Positions 19,446-28,637 of a DNA stretch of 64,000 bases are shown here, one piece after another. The stretch spans positions 124,001 to 188,000 of the forward strand of contig CAWJEG010000005.1 in assembly GCA_963841845.1 (NCBI GenBank). The letters run 5' to 3'. Origin of the DNA: CAVVGZ01 sp963841845 (GTDB lineage Bacteria > Chloroflexota > Anaerolineae > Anaerolineales > Anaerolineaceae). Made by a program: the position numbers and the translations under genes. Position 1 is the stretch's first letter. Each line of letters opens with the position of its first letter. The notes beneath the pieces are model-generated. The model was not told where the DNA came from. It ran no database searches and saw nothing but the letters and a program-made list of their open reading frames with translations.

Positions 19446-20591
19446 TCATTTTATGAGTGAGCGGTATAGATCCTGGTAGCGCATGGTGATCGTTTCAATC
19501 TCATATTGATCTACCACAATTTGCCTGGCAGCCTGTTTCATAGCATTCCACTGCATGGTTTCCATTCTGATCATTTCCAGCCAGGCCAAACATAATGCCT
19601 CAGGATTTCGCGGCGGAACCACAATGCCAGCTTCACCAACAATCCTGGCAGAATCTCCCACATCTGTGACCACACATGGCACTCCGCAAGCCATGGCTTC
19701 ACCAATAACATTCGGAAAAGCTTCTCCGTATACTGAAGAGGATGTGGCAATATCAAGGGCAGCAGTCAGCCGTGGTATATCCTGGCGCGGACCTAATAAT
19801 TGAAAATGGTGTTCCAACCCGGATAACCGGATCCAATTGGCGAGGGTGTCATTTTGCCAGGTAATCCCATCCCCAGCCAGGATAAAGTGTACCCGGTCTG
19901 TATGCTGTGCCAGGCAGCCTGCGGCCCGGATAAAATCCCCATGGTCTTTCTGGGGATCAAATCTTGCTACCAGTCCAATTAGCAAGGATTCCAGCGGAAG
20001 GGATAATTCTTCACGTAAAGACTGGCGCGCCGCTAAGTCCGGGTGAAATAACCCGGTATCGAAGCCATTTGGGATGACAATAAATTTATCTGCCCGGTAC
20101 CCTTTTCGGGTGTGAACATCCTGAGCCGCAAAAGAGCAGGACACAATTCTATTCGGAATCCAACCGGAGAGTTTCGCCAACAATTTTACAATGAAAAGCG
20201 TGCTTTTTTTGGAATGCTCGTTATCGAGGGTGCTATTACGGATGCCCCATACAACCGGAAAATTCCCGGAAACCCTTGCAGCCAAGCCCCCCATCAGGTC
20301 AGAATGGTACATCCAGGTTTGCAACAAGTCCGGATGGGCATTTCGCAAAATCCGTACCAGCCGATAAAAATGCACCGGATCTGGAATCCCCGGTTTCATG
20401 TCCAATGAAGTAACTGGGATGCCGAGCTTTCGGATTTTCTCTCCAACCGGACCATCACCAGTTAGAGACAGAACTGATGAATCAAACCGACTGAGGTCCA
20501 TCCGTGAAAGGAGCTTGTACAGCATCATTTCCGCCCCGCCCAGGGATAGGCTGGTAATGAGGTGCACGATGCGGAACCGTCGCTCAGCCAT
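19446..20591 (-). CDS. GT4-family glycosyltransferase
   Basis: 381 aa. GT-B fold: the N-terminal half has VHLITSLSLGGAEMMLYKLL and a central IPNGFDTGLFHPD hinge; the C-terminal half has LIGLVARFDPQKDH, then SSVYGEAFPNVIGEAMACG (the E-x7-E donor motif) and VTDVGDSARIVG. This matches GT4 enzymes that use UDP- or GDP-sugars with retention. Closely similar in layout to the next gene (20584-21748), with which it overlaps by 8 bases, so the two likely act in succession on the same acceptor. Confidence 0.88.
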   Translation of the reverse strand: MAERRFRIVHLITSLSLGGAEMMLYKLLSRMDLSRFDSSVLSLTGDGPVGEKIRKLGIPVTSLDMKPGIPDPVHFYRLVRILRNAHPDLLQTWMYHSDLMGGLAARVSGNFPVVWGIRNSTLDNEHSKKSTLFIVKLLAKLSGWIPNRIVSCSFAAQDVHTRKGYRADKFIVIPNGFDTGLFHPDLAARQSLREELSLPLESLLIGLVARFDPQKDHGDFIRAAGCLAQHTDRVHFILAGDGITWQNDTLANWIRLSGLEHHFQLLGPRQDIPRLTAALDIATSSSVYGEAFPNVIGEAMACGVPCVVTDVGDSARIVGEAGIVVPPRNPEALCLAWLEMIRMETMQWNAMKQAARQIVVDQYEIETITMRYQDLYRSLIK

Positions 20592-21748
20592 TATTATTTT
20601 TTCCGGAGGTCGTAAGAATCACCCTGACTGTATCCCGAACCATATTGTCCACACTAAAAAGAGTTCTTATCCGGGCAGATGCCCTTTCACCAAGCTCACT
20701 GCGTTCACCAGGAGTCTTGGATAGCATTTTAATGATTCCTTCTGCCAGGCTTGCGGGTTCCCCCGGGTTTACTAAGAAACCGGTATCACCAATAATTTCG
20801 GGGACATCCCCCACCCTTGTTGCTACGCAGGGCACCCCGCAGGCCATCGCTTCACCGATCACATTCGGGAAACCCTCTCCCTTCGAGGACAGGCATAGAA
20901 TATCCAAGGCGTTGTAAACTGTCTGGATATCCGGTCGGGTGTTTTCCCAGTGAATACAACCGGTTAGCCCTAATTCTCCGGCCTGACTTTTAAGTTGTTC
21001 GAGGTAATCCGCCGGGCCATCCCCGATAATAACAAAAAATATCCGCGGCAACGGATAGTTTCACAATGCGTGCTGCTTCCAGGAAGGTCGGGTGGTCTTT
21101 CACCGGATCCAGCCTGCCTATCATACCGACAAGAGGCACATCTATTGGTACTCCCCACTCCAACCTTATGACTACGCCGGACTCAGCATTTTTTATAAAT
21201 GATGTTGTATCAATACCGTTGTGAATGACAGTCATTTTTCCGGCTGGAAATCCTGTTTTAGTGTACTGTTCAAACCCGGCGTGGGAGTTTACGATGACGG
21301 CATTGGCGAACCTGGCTGCCCTGATTTCAAGCCAAAAACTTAGCCGGTAAAGCCAGTCGTACTGGCTTAGATCCCTGGATGAACCGCGCACACCCATCAA
21401 CAGGCAAACACCAGGGTTAATTGTCTTCATGAGTACTCCCAGGATGTTGGGGACAGCCAAAAAACTGTAGATTACATCTGGCTTTATTTTGCGGACCTGT
21501 TTGATCAAGTGAAACAAGAATGGGAGGATATCCCAGCGGCCCTTTTTTCCGAGGGAAATAACAGTCACCCCGGCATCTTCAAACTGGCGGAAAAGCTTTC
21601 CATTGTCATAAAAGCAAACCACATATAACTCAAAATTGCTCTTGGGGAAATTTTTTGTTAATAAAAGAAGCTGCCGCTCTGCTCCTCCAAAATCCAGCGA
21701 GCGGATCAGGAAAACCAACCGTAAGGTTTCATTCGTTTTCAATTGCAA
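20584..21748 (-). CDS. GT4-family glycosyltransferase, needs one +1 frame correction
   Basis: Starts at TTG 21748 with GGAG 6 bases upstream. The N-terminal frame gives FLIRSLDFGGAERQLLLL, VIHNGIDTTSF and GMIGRLDPVKDHPTFLEAAR, then loses homology after VKLS and stops at 20990. The next frame resumes at LPRIFFVIIGDGPADYLEQL and holds SSKGEGFPNVIGEAMACGVP and ATRVGDVPEIIGDTGFLV. One extra base at about 21052 (minus-strand TCC G TTG) joins them; total length 3n+1, about 387 aa. Everything else in the protein is intact, so this is either a single recent insertion or a sequence error. Confidence 0.78.
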
Positions 21749-21763
21749 ATAATCTCCGCCCGC

Positions 21764-23464
21764 TCAAGAGTGATAATCACGGATATCCTGTTCGATAATT
21801 TTATTGATCCTACCAATTATGTATATCCGAAAAGCAAGGTGATTGATGGAGATATTTTGTTTTCCATACAGGCTTTTCAACAGCGGCTGCACGCTTGACG
21901 GAATTAATTCTTTTAGAATTGGTTTGCCAGAATTTTCTACGTTGACTGAGCTTGTTTTAATCCCCCCCCTGACCCAATCCAAAAATTGATTTGGCAGGAT
22001 ATTCCTGCTCCTCACTTCCTCCAGTTCGGCTGTAAACAGGCTGGCAGCCATGCTGGTGTTTAAATAATTAACCGCCGGGGCAATAGCCGGCTTTTCTGCA
22101 AAGGGAATTTGTGGAGATAACCGGGTGATGATTTGCTTAAACAGCTTTTTTTCTGTCCTAAGCGGATCCGGCAAGGCACGTACCCTTTCGATAATTTTCC
22201 GGGATAAGAGCGGGTTGATCACTTCCACATAAGCACATTTAATTTCATTTAGGGCAGCAAGGATGGTGGGTATACGGTACTGGTGGTATATACGGTCCCT
22301 CCAGGCGGAAAGACTCTCCCCGTTTTTTTGCTGCAAGCTAACCGGTATAGATTGAATAGGCATGCCATAATCTTTTGCTGGTCTCAGGTTGCGGTGGTCC
22401 TCCATGGTTACCAGGCCGGTATACCGGCGCACATCCCCCGCTGAGCGAACCCTTGTCCAGCCAAAGCCCTCATCTCCCCGGATCACCCCGCTGATTTTTT
22501 GCTGGTTTAAATGCTGCCAAATTTGAAATCCATCCATATAAGCCGATACATGATCTATCCTGCCTTCACTCGCAGCGATAAACCGTTCGAAGATTAACTC
22601 CAAAGGCTCTTCCCCCGATTCAATAGGAAAAAAATGGAAATTCACACCGCACACCTGGGCAAGCTGACGTGCAATGTAAGCATCATTCCTGATGTCCTGG
22701 AGGGAGCTTCTGACACCCCAGGTTATGCATTTAAGATCACTTTTATCCGGGATCATCAGTAAAATTGCCCGGCTGTCGTATCCGCCTGAAAGAGGGAGGA
22801 GCCAGTTGTTATAATCCAGATCCAATCTACAAATTGTTTTTTCAATTGCCTGGCGAAGAAGAATTTCGTGCTCTGCATCCGTACGGATTTCTTGTAAAAA
22901 TTCGGGGGTGGACTCTATTATTTCAAGTTTCCATAATCGAAAATCGAATGTGAGCCTTGAGTCCCCAGGAAGCATTTTCAAGCGGGCGTCCCAGGCTAGC
23001 CCGGGACCGGGGCAGCCAGAGGAGAGCATCCAGGCAGACGTCTGCGGGTTGATGGAGAAATTGCCCAGGATGGACAAAATAGCACGCTGGGAATTGGAAG
23101 CCAGGAATAAATCCTCGTTTTGAAAATACCAAACCGTTCGTGAGCCAACAACATCTGTGGCAATTTCAAAACCGTTCTGGTCCTGCCGAAAAAGAGCAAA
23201 AGAACCATCCGGGATCCCGGTTCCGCGCTTCCACCAATCAGGCGGGGGTTTGATCATCTTTCCAAGGCAAAAATTGCCTTCATGCCAATCCAAATCAACT
23301 GGCGGATTAAAGAGAACCGTCAAGAAATGACCACGCTGATCAATAAACGGTTGAATTTTGGGGAGATGATCCGGTGTAAGCCTGCTATTTATCCGGCCAA
23401 TTTTCGGCAAAATATCGTCTATGATTTTCTTATCTCTTGCACAGGCCACCAGTGCACGGGCCAT
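21764..23464 (-). CDS. asparagine-synthase-like protein lacking the Cys2 glutaminase site
   Basis: 566 aa. The second half has a clear ATP pyrophosphatase loop, LLPLSGGYDSRAILLM (SGGYDS at 226-231), and RGDEGFGW in place of the usual GGDELF motif, as in asparagine-synthase-related proteins. The first half follows the outline of a class II amidotransferase domain (VGSRTVWYF, FLASNSQRAIL), but the protein begins MARALV with no Cys at position 2, so it cannot hydrolyse glutamine in the normal way. It may use free ammonia, or form another amide or adenylate. Such proteins recur in exopolysaccharide and peptide-modification clusters. Starts the leftward run of genes after a 551-base gap. Confidence 0.75.
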   Translation of the reverse strand: MARALVACARDKKIIDDILPKIGRINSRLTPDHLPKIQPFIDQRGHFLTVLFNPPVDLDWHEGNFCLGKMIKPPPDWWKRGTGIPDGSFALFRQDQNGFEIATDVVGSRTVWYFQNEDLFLASNSQRAILSILGNFSINPQTSAWMLSSGCPGPGLAWDARLKMLPGDSRLTFDFRLWKLEIIESTPEFLQEIRTDAEHEILLRQAIEKTICRLDLDYNNWLLPLSGGYDSRAILLMIPDKSDLKCITWGVRSSLQDIRNDAYIARQLAQVCGVNFHFFPIESGEEPLELIFERFIAASEGRIDHVSAYMDGFQIWQHLNQQKISGVIRGDEGFGWTRVRSAGDVRRYTGLVTMEDHRNLRPAKDYGMPIQSIPVSLQQKNGESLSAWRDRIYHQYRIPTILAALNEIKCAYVEVINPLLSRKIIERVRALPDPLRTEKKLFKQIITRLSPQIPFAEKPAIAPAVNYLNTSMAASLFTAELEEVRSRNILPNQFLDWVRGGIKTSSVNVENSGKPILKELIPSSVQPLLKSLYGKQNISINHLAFRIYIIGRINKIIEQDIRDYHS

Positions 23465-24015
23465 AATTTATTTCCTGAAGGAATCCGATATCTGAAGTTC
23501 TGTAGGTAGTTTTTTTTGAGGACACCAGCCCGTTTAATAATCGCATTAATTCGATCATAATTCCTGAGTAATTATAACCTTACTCCCTTACACACTCTCC
23601 TCGCAAAGAAACGCCGGTTATTGTCAATACCCACCTTATCCCATGCTGTTTTGGATTGAACATATTTTTTGTTGTTCCGGGCGTGGAAATTTTTCCCGCC
23701 ATTTGCTACCGATTATTAATTCGTCCACCTCATAATTCGGAGTGCCATCTAATCCTTCGTAAACCCATTGGCGTGCAAAGGTATAATAAACAAAATGAAG
23801 GATTTTTATCCGTAGATTGCCGCCTTATTTGGAGAATATCTCTCTCGCATAACACTGGTCTATGTTCTAAAATTTTAATGGAGCAGGTGCCGGACCATAA
23901 AAATATTAACCATAACAATAATTAAGATTAATCCTTTAAAGAGTAAACCTAATTATTCGGTTACTGGTCTATAAAATTACCAAATTTTTTGCAATTATAG
24001 AAAAGAGTTAAAAAA
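23465..24015. other. 551-base AT-rich intergenic region
   Basis: It separates the divergently read asparagine-synthase-like gene (minus) and the membrane glycosyltransferase-like gene (plus). Short open frames exist on both strands but none has a ribosome-binding site plus protein-like composition. A TATAAT occurs at about 23780 without a good -35. It probably holds both divergent promoters. I see no repeat or RNA gene. Confidence 0.5.
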
Positions 24016-25899
24016 ATTAATAAAAAACTCTTTCCATTTTTCGAGAATTTTCCCAAATTTGGATCGCCAAAAGTCATTGCGCTTCCCAGGTCTTTTGTTA
24101 CCGCTGTTCTGGCTTCAATTTTTTTTCTCGCTTTTATCATTACAGATTACTGGAATATACCTGAGATTTTCCAATATCAGATGATGATTCTGATAGGATC
24201 GATTTTCCTGGGGATTGTTTGGAGTATTCTGGCAGGTTCTGATTTGAAACTTGGAATAATCTTAAGAGAGGTTTTTTTCTTTGCACTTTTATTGGTTGTA
24301 ATATTCATTCTAAACTATCGTCCTTTGGGTTCAGTTATTCCCTGGAGAGGCGATGAAGACCGCCACATAATTTACACATTACAACTGAACAGCCAATTCC
24401 CGTGGTACGGGTATATTTTCCTACTCACCTGGGTGCTGATACTATACTTAGCGTGGCATAAACCCAGGTGGGCAATCATCGCCGGAGCGTTATTTCTCTG
24501 GCAAATCCTCCTGTCTTATCCCCCGGATTCTCTTTACGGCGATCTTCGTTATCCATATATTAACTATTGGATATTCGCACTGGCGCTGCACCCGGCAATG
24601 CTTGTGATTAATCAATACCATGAAATTCTGTTCAGGATAATTCCTTTTCTCTCTGTGGTGGCATTAGCCTGGACTTTTCAGCGATCTCTGGACCAGAAGG
24701 AAGTACATACAAAGTTGCTATGGGGATTATCGGTTGCGGCAATACCCATCGTTTTTTATTATTCGTCTATTCTTTATCTTGAAATGCCAGCCATATTCCT
24801 GATGACAATCGTTTGCATTCGTATCGGCAACCTTATTAATATGGATTTTGTAGAATTAAAACAGGATATTGGGTGGTATGCGCTCATACTGATAGGATTT
24901 ATTAAAGAAACAACCTTGCCATTTCTCCTGTGCTTTCTGATCTATCGGACCATAATCTCCTTGTGGGATAAAATCCGAGGCAAAAAATTCCTCCTGCACG
25001 CTGAGGTAAATGCTCAAATAAAACCAAAAACACCCATTTTCCAATTTGTTAGAGGTGAGTTTGCTGTTTATTTTGTTACGCTATTTCCCATTGTATATTA
25101 TCTATTATTCCGCACGATTTTTGAAAACACCAGAGAATATACGTTAACTCTAACCAATTTGTTCGATATCTCCGTATATTCAGTCATTGCCCGCTCATTC
25201 TTAGAGCAATTTGGAATATTTCTGTTCTTATTCATAGGAGGATGTGTTGTCCTCATCAAAAAAAAGGAATATTCAATATTCTGGTTCTATATTATCCTGA
25301 TAATTGGTTACGCCCTGTTTTATTTATTAGATCAGAACGAATATATTGGATACAGCCGGTTTAATTTGTTCTATTTACCGCCGATTCTGGCTGGTTCTGG
25401 CTTTTTGATTAAGGCGGTTTATGAGAGGAGAAAATTATTCGGCACTCTCCTCGCAATTGTGACCATCCTATTTTCCTTATTGCTATCCCCCGTTCAGAAA
25501 GATGGGACAAAAGTCCCCTTGTGGGGTAATTATTTTACGGATACATCCGAACATTATTACCCGGTGGAAGAGGCGTTGGTATGGTTGAAGCAAAATAATC
25601 CGGATGGAACGATTCTTTTCGCCGGGCTGTATTACAATTATTTTTTTGATTTCTATTTTAATAAGATCGATTGGCAGCCATCTAAATATGAGATTTTTCT
25701 GTCAGATAAGAAAAACCAGGATGATGATTCCAATCTTCCGAAGGCGTTAACCAAGGCTGAAAATCAAGGCTACATGAATGTGCTCTTTTTTGTTCTGGGA
25801 GAAGATATCCCCAGGATACCTGAAGGGAGTGGATTTCACCAGCAAAGAATTTTTAATAACCTGGCCCACTCTCTGGTTTTATATTCCAGAGATAAATAG
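24016..25899 (+). CDS. polytopic membrane protein, glycosyltransferase-like (GT-C type), possible ATT start
   Basis: The first ATG is at 24181 (572 aa), but the same frame stays open back to 24001 and reads as protein: a basic N-terminus, then a full membrane segment (VTAVLASIFFLAFIITDYW) whose codons lie at about 24097-24153. There is no ATG, GTG or TTG in that extension; ATT at 24016 (I-N-K-K-L) or CTG at 24109 would be needed. The body has many hydrophobic segments, an early loop RGDEDRHI after SVIPW, and YGDLRYPYINYW, resembling membrane mannosyl/arabinosyl-type transferases. The C-terminal 110 residues are soluble. No enzyme family is certain. Codon use is more AT-rich than its neighbours, hinting at separate origin. 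Confidence 0.6.
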   Translation: MNKKLFPFFENFPKFGSPKVIALPRSFVTAVLASIFFLAFIITDYWNIPEIFQYQMMILIGSIFLGIVWSILAGSDLKLGIILREVFFFALLLVVIFILNYRPLGSVIPWRGDEDRHIIYTLQLNSQFPWYGYIFLLTWVLILYLAWHKPRWAIIAGALFLWQILLSYPPDSLYGDLRYPYINYWIFALALHPAMLVINQYHEILFRIIPFLSVVALAWTFQRSLDQKEVHTKLLWGLSVAAIPIVFYYSSILYLEMPAIFLMTIVCIRIGNLINMDFVELKQDIGWYALILIGFIKETTLPFLLCFLIYRTIISLWDKIRGKKFLLHAEVNAQIKPKTPIFQFVRGEFAVYFVTLFPIVYYLLFRTIFENTREYTLTLTNLFDISVYSVIARSFLEQFGIFLFLFIGGCVVLIKKKEYSIFWFYIILIIGYALFYLLDQNEYIGYSRFNLFYLPPILAGSGFLIKAVYERRKLFGTLLAIVTILFSLLLSPVQKDGTKVPLWGNYFTDTSEHYYPVEEALVWLKQNNPDGTILFAGLYYNYFFDFYFNKIDWQPSKYEIFLSDKKNQDDDSNLPKALTKAENQGYMNVLFFVLGEDIPRIPEGSGFHQQRIFNNLAHSLVLYSRDK

Positions 25900-25991
25900 C
25901 ATTCTTTTTTGGGTAGTAATTCCAGGCAGCAGAAAATCTGGATATATAATCGATTAATATTGGCTGTTTAATGTGTTGGAGAGGGTTCTGA

Positions 25992-27443
25992 TTGGGAATA
26001 GAAAAAAATTATTCTGACCTGTCGAAAGAAAAATACCAAGCCAGCCGGGTGGCACATTGGAATACCGTGGCGCTAAAAATGCGCCATTGGCAAGGCTGGG
26101 GCGGGTATTATCATCACCGGTTGAATGAGATCTACGCCCGCATGATCCCGCCTGGAGCCAGGGTACTTGAAATCGGCTGCGGTAATGGCGATTTACTGGC
26201 CAGTTTGAAACCAGCTGCTGGAACAGGGGTGGAAATCTCACCCGAAATGGCAGCCCTGGCGAGAGATCTTCATCCTGAATTGAATTTTATCAATGAGAGT
26301 GAAGACCAATTCATTGTTGAAGGCAATTTTGATTTCATCATTTTTTCCGACATCCTGAACGATGTTTGGGATGTCCAATCAATTTTTGATCATGTCCGGC
26401 ACTTTTCCTCGCCGGATGCAAGGGTAATCATCAATACCTATAACAGGCTGTGGGAACCGCTCCTGCTGATCGCTGAGAAACTCGGATTAGCTAAACCCGG
26501 GCGCGGGAAGAACTGGTTGACGGTTTCGGATATCCGCAATTTGCTTAATCTTTCTGGATTTGAAGTCATCAAGACTTCCCGCGAAATTCCCTTTCCGATT
26601 GGTGTTCCGCTGCTTGCATCCCTATTCAACCGTTTTTTGGGTCGTATCTGGCCTTTCTATTATTTTGCTATAACCAATCTCATCGTTTCCAGGCAGCAGC
26701 CAACCTCCATGACAACAGAACACCAACCCAGGGTCAGCGTAATTGTACCGGCCAGGAATGAGGCTGGAAATATTGAGAATATTATTAAACGGACCCCGGA
26801 AATGGGCTCCGGGACTGAGATTATTTTTGTTGAGGGACATTCCAGCGACAATACCTATAAAGAAATCGAATCGGGGATTGCCAGACATCCGGAGCGAAAC
26901 TGCATCCTAATGCAGCAAACTGGTAAGGGGAAAGGGGATGCGGTGCGTTTAGGATTTGGGAAAGCCAGCGGAGAAGTGCTGATGATCCTTGATGCTGATT
27001 TAACAGTGCCGGCGGAAGACCTGCCGCGCTTCTATGATGGCCTGGTTTCTGGTAAGGGGAATTTCATAAACGGAGTCCGTCTGGTGTATCCTATGGAAGA
27101 TGAAGCCATGCGCTTCTTCAATTTTATCGGAAACAAATTCTTCAGTTTTGCCTTTTCCTGGTTGTTGGGACAGCCAATTAAGGATACCCTTTGTGGTACC
27201 AAGGTGTTATGGAAAAGCGATTACGAGCGGATCGCTGCCAACCGGTCTGTCTTTGGCGATTTCGATCCCTTCGGTGATTTTGATCTCCTGTTCGGCGCAT
27301 CGATATTGAATATGAAAATCATCGATTTGCCGGTCCGTTACCGGGCGCGCACATACGGAGAAACCAATATTCAACGGTGGAAACACGGTTTGTTACTGCT
27401 GCGAATGGTGCTTTTCGCCGCCAAAAATATCAAGTTCATCTAA
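25992..27443 (+). CDS. fusion of class I methyltransferase and GT2 glycosyltransferase
   Basis: 483 aa, starting at TTG 25992. Residues 1 to about 235 are a class I methyltransferase: VLEIGCGNGDLLASL (motif I), TGVEISPEM, and FDFIIFSDILNDVWD. From about residue 245 a GT2 domain begins: PRVSVIVPARNEAGNIENI, then EIIFVEGHSSDNTY, GKGDAVRLGF, MILDADLTVPAEDLP (the DxD) and CGTKVLWKS, similar to dolichyl-phosphate-mannose-synthase-like enzymes. The join is a single continuous frame, so the fusion is real in the sequence. It may methylate and elongate the same lipid-linked sugar. Convergent with the GT4 at 27501. Confidence 0.85.
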   Translation: MGIEKNYSDLSKEKYQASRVAHWNTVALKMRHWQGWGGYYHHRLNEIYARMIPPGARVLEIGCGNGDLLASLKPAAGTGVEISPEMAALARDLHPELNFINESEDQFIVEGNFDFIIFSDILNDVWDVQSIFDHVRHFSSPDARVIINTYNRLWEPLLLIAEKLGLAKPGRGKNWLTVSDIRNLLNLSGFEVIKTSREIPFPIGVPLLASLFNRFLGRIWPFYYFAITNLIVSRQQPTSMTTEHQPRVSVIVPARNEAGNIENIIKRTPEMGSGTEIIFVEGHSSDNTYKEIESGIARHPERNCILMQQTGKGKGDAVRLGFGKASGEVLMILDADLTVPAEDLPRFYDGLVSGKGNFINGVRLVYPMEDEAMRFFNFIGNKFFSFAFSWLLGQPIKDTLCGTKVLWKSDYERIAANRSVFGDFDPFGDFDLLFGASILNMKIIDLPVRYRARTYGETNIQRWKHGLLLLRMVLFAAKNIKFI

Positions 27444-27500
27444 GCGAAATTGTTTTGTTTGAAAATTAATTCCTGCTATGATTCAATCCAGATATTTGCT

Positions 27501-28628
27501 CTAAATCCCATCAAGGATCCGCTTCGCCCGCTCCTTCCATGTATATTTCTCGACATCGATCCTTGCCTGCGCAGCCAGTTTCCTGGATTTCTCCGGGTTA
27601 TCTTTGGCGTATGAAATGGCATTTATCCAGGATTGGGTATCATCCGGGTTGCAGAACAGGCAGTTCCTCTCATTCAGGACTTCATGTAAAACCGGCAAAT
27701 CGCTGGAAAGGATAACCTTTCCACTGGCCATGTATTCAAACATCTTGAGAGGACTCATCCAGGAGACGGTATTTGATCCCCGGCTGGTTATCACCTTCCT
27801 CTGGTAAGGCATCAATAAAACATCACAAAGGGAAAGATAACCCGGCAGGATAGCATTCGCAATAAAACCGGTAAAGATCACATTCCTGAGGTTTTGCTGC
27901 CTGGTAAACTCCTTGTATCTTATAACCTCCTGCTGATCCCCTCCCATGATCATAACCGTATCCTCAGAAAATTTTCTGGCCAGATCCAAAATCAATTCAA
28001 TACCCCGCCCCTCATAGAGGTGCCCGGAATACCCGATCACAAAGTTCCCATCCGGGACGCCAAGTTGATCCTTCAATCCATGGCTGTCCGGGAGATTTTC
28101 AAACCTTTCCAGGTCTACCCCATCCGGGCAAATGAGCAGTTTTTCCTTCAGGGATGGATTTATTCCCCGGGCAAATAAATGCTCGGAAAGACCCCTGGTA
28201 ATGACAACCAGTTTCCGCAATCCCCTGCCGCTGCGCAGCATGGCAAATCCTGTATTATTTACCAGACCGGTGTTCTCACTATGAATTTCACTGATTGTCG
28301 GTTTTCCAGCCAGGGATAGAAGCCCGGCAGCCAGGATGTTGCGGGAATAAACCAGATCGACCGGTTTTCTCATCGCATAGTACGCCGCCCTGGCGCCATA
28401 ATCATATTCCCTGGCAAACCCGGATACTTTTAATCGATTAATTGGAAATTTTTCGCTGATCCCGTAGTGATCCCATAAATTTTCTACCACAAGAGGGGAG
28501 GGTTTGTCTTTGGCAATCAGTTCCACCGTATGTCCAAGCTGACAAAACGCCTGGCTCATTTTCATCACATGAATACTATTTGCTTCAAGCGAAGGGATGA
28601 CAGACGGTGAGATGTAGAGGATTTCCAT
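27501..28628 (-). CDS. GT4-family glycosyltransferase
   Basis: 375 aa. The N-terminal half starts MEILYISPSVIPSLEANSIH and the hinge has LICPDGVDLERFENLP. The C-terminal donor domain has FVIGYSGHLYEGRGIELILD, an acidic loop around MPYQRKV, and SPLKMFEYMASGKVILSSDL, where the E of FEYMASG fills the conserved GT4 position. The mean length and order of motifs are normal. It is the last gene of the minus-strand block that begins near 32.7 kb; the facing gene ends 57 bases away and I see no strong terminator between them. Confidence 0.87.
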   Translation of the reverse strand: MEILYISPSVIPSLEANSIHVMKMSQAFCQLGHTVELIAKDKPSPLVVENLWDHYGISEKFPINRLKVSGFAREYDYGARAAYYAMRKPVDLVYSRNILAAGLLSLAGKPTISEIHSENTGLVNNTGFAMLRSGRGLRKLVVITRGLSEHLFARGINPSLKEKLLICPDGVDLERFENLPDSHGLKDQLGVPDGNFVIGYSGHLYEGRGIELILDLARKFSEDTVMIMGGDQQEVIRYKEFTRQQNLRNVIFTGFIANAILPGYLSLCDVLLMPYQRKVITSRGSNTVSWMSPLKMFEYMASGKVILSSDLPVLHEVLNERNCLFCNPDDTQSWINAISYAKDNPEKSRKLAAQARIDVEKYTWKERAKRILDGI

Positions 28629-28637
28629 CTTTAATAA

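Noticed and set aside
23465..24000. Short open frames (60-90 codons) on both strands of the large gap
   Set aside because: No ribosome-binding sites, low-complexity composition and no recognisable motif.
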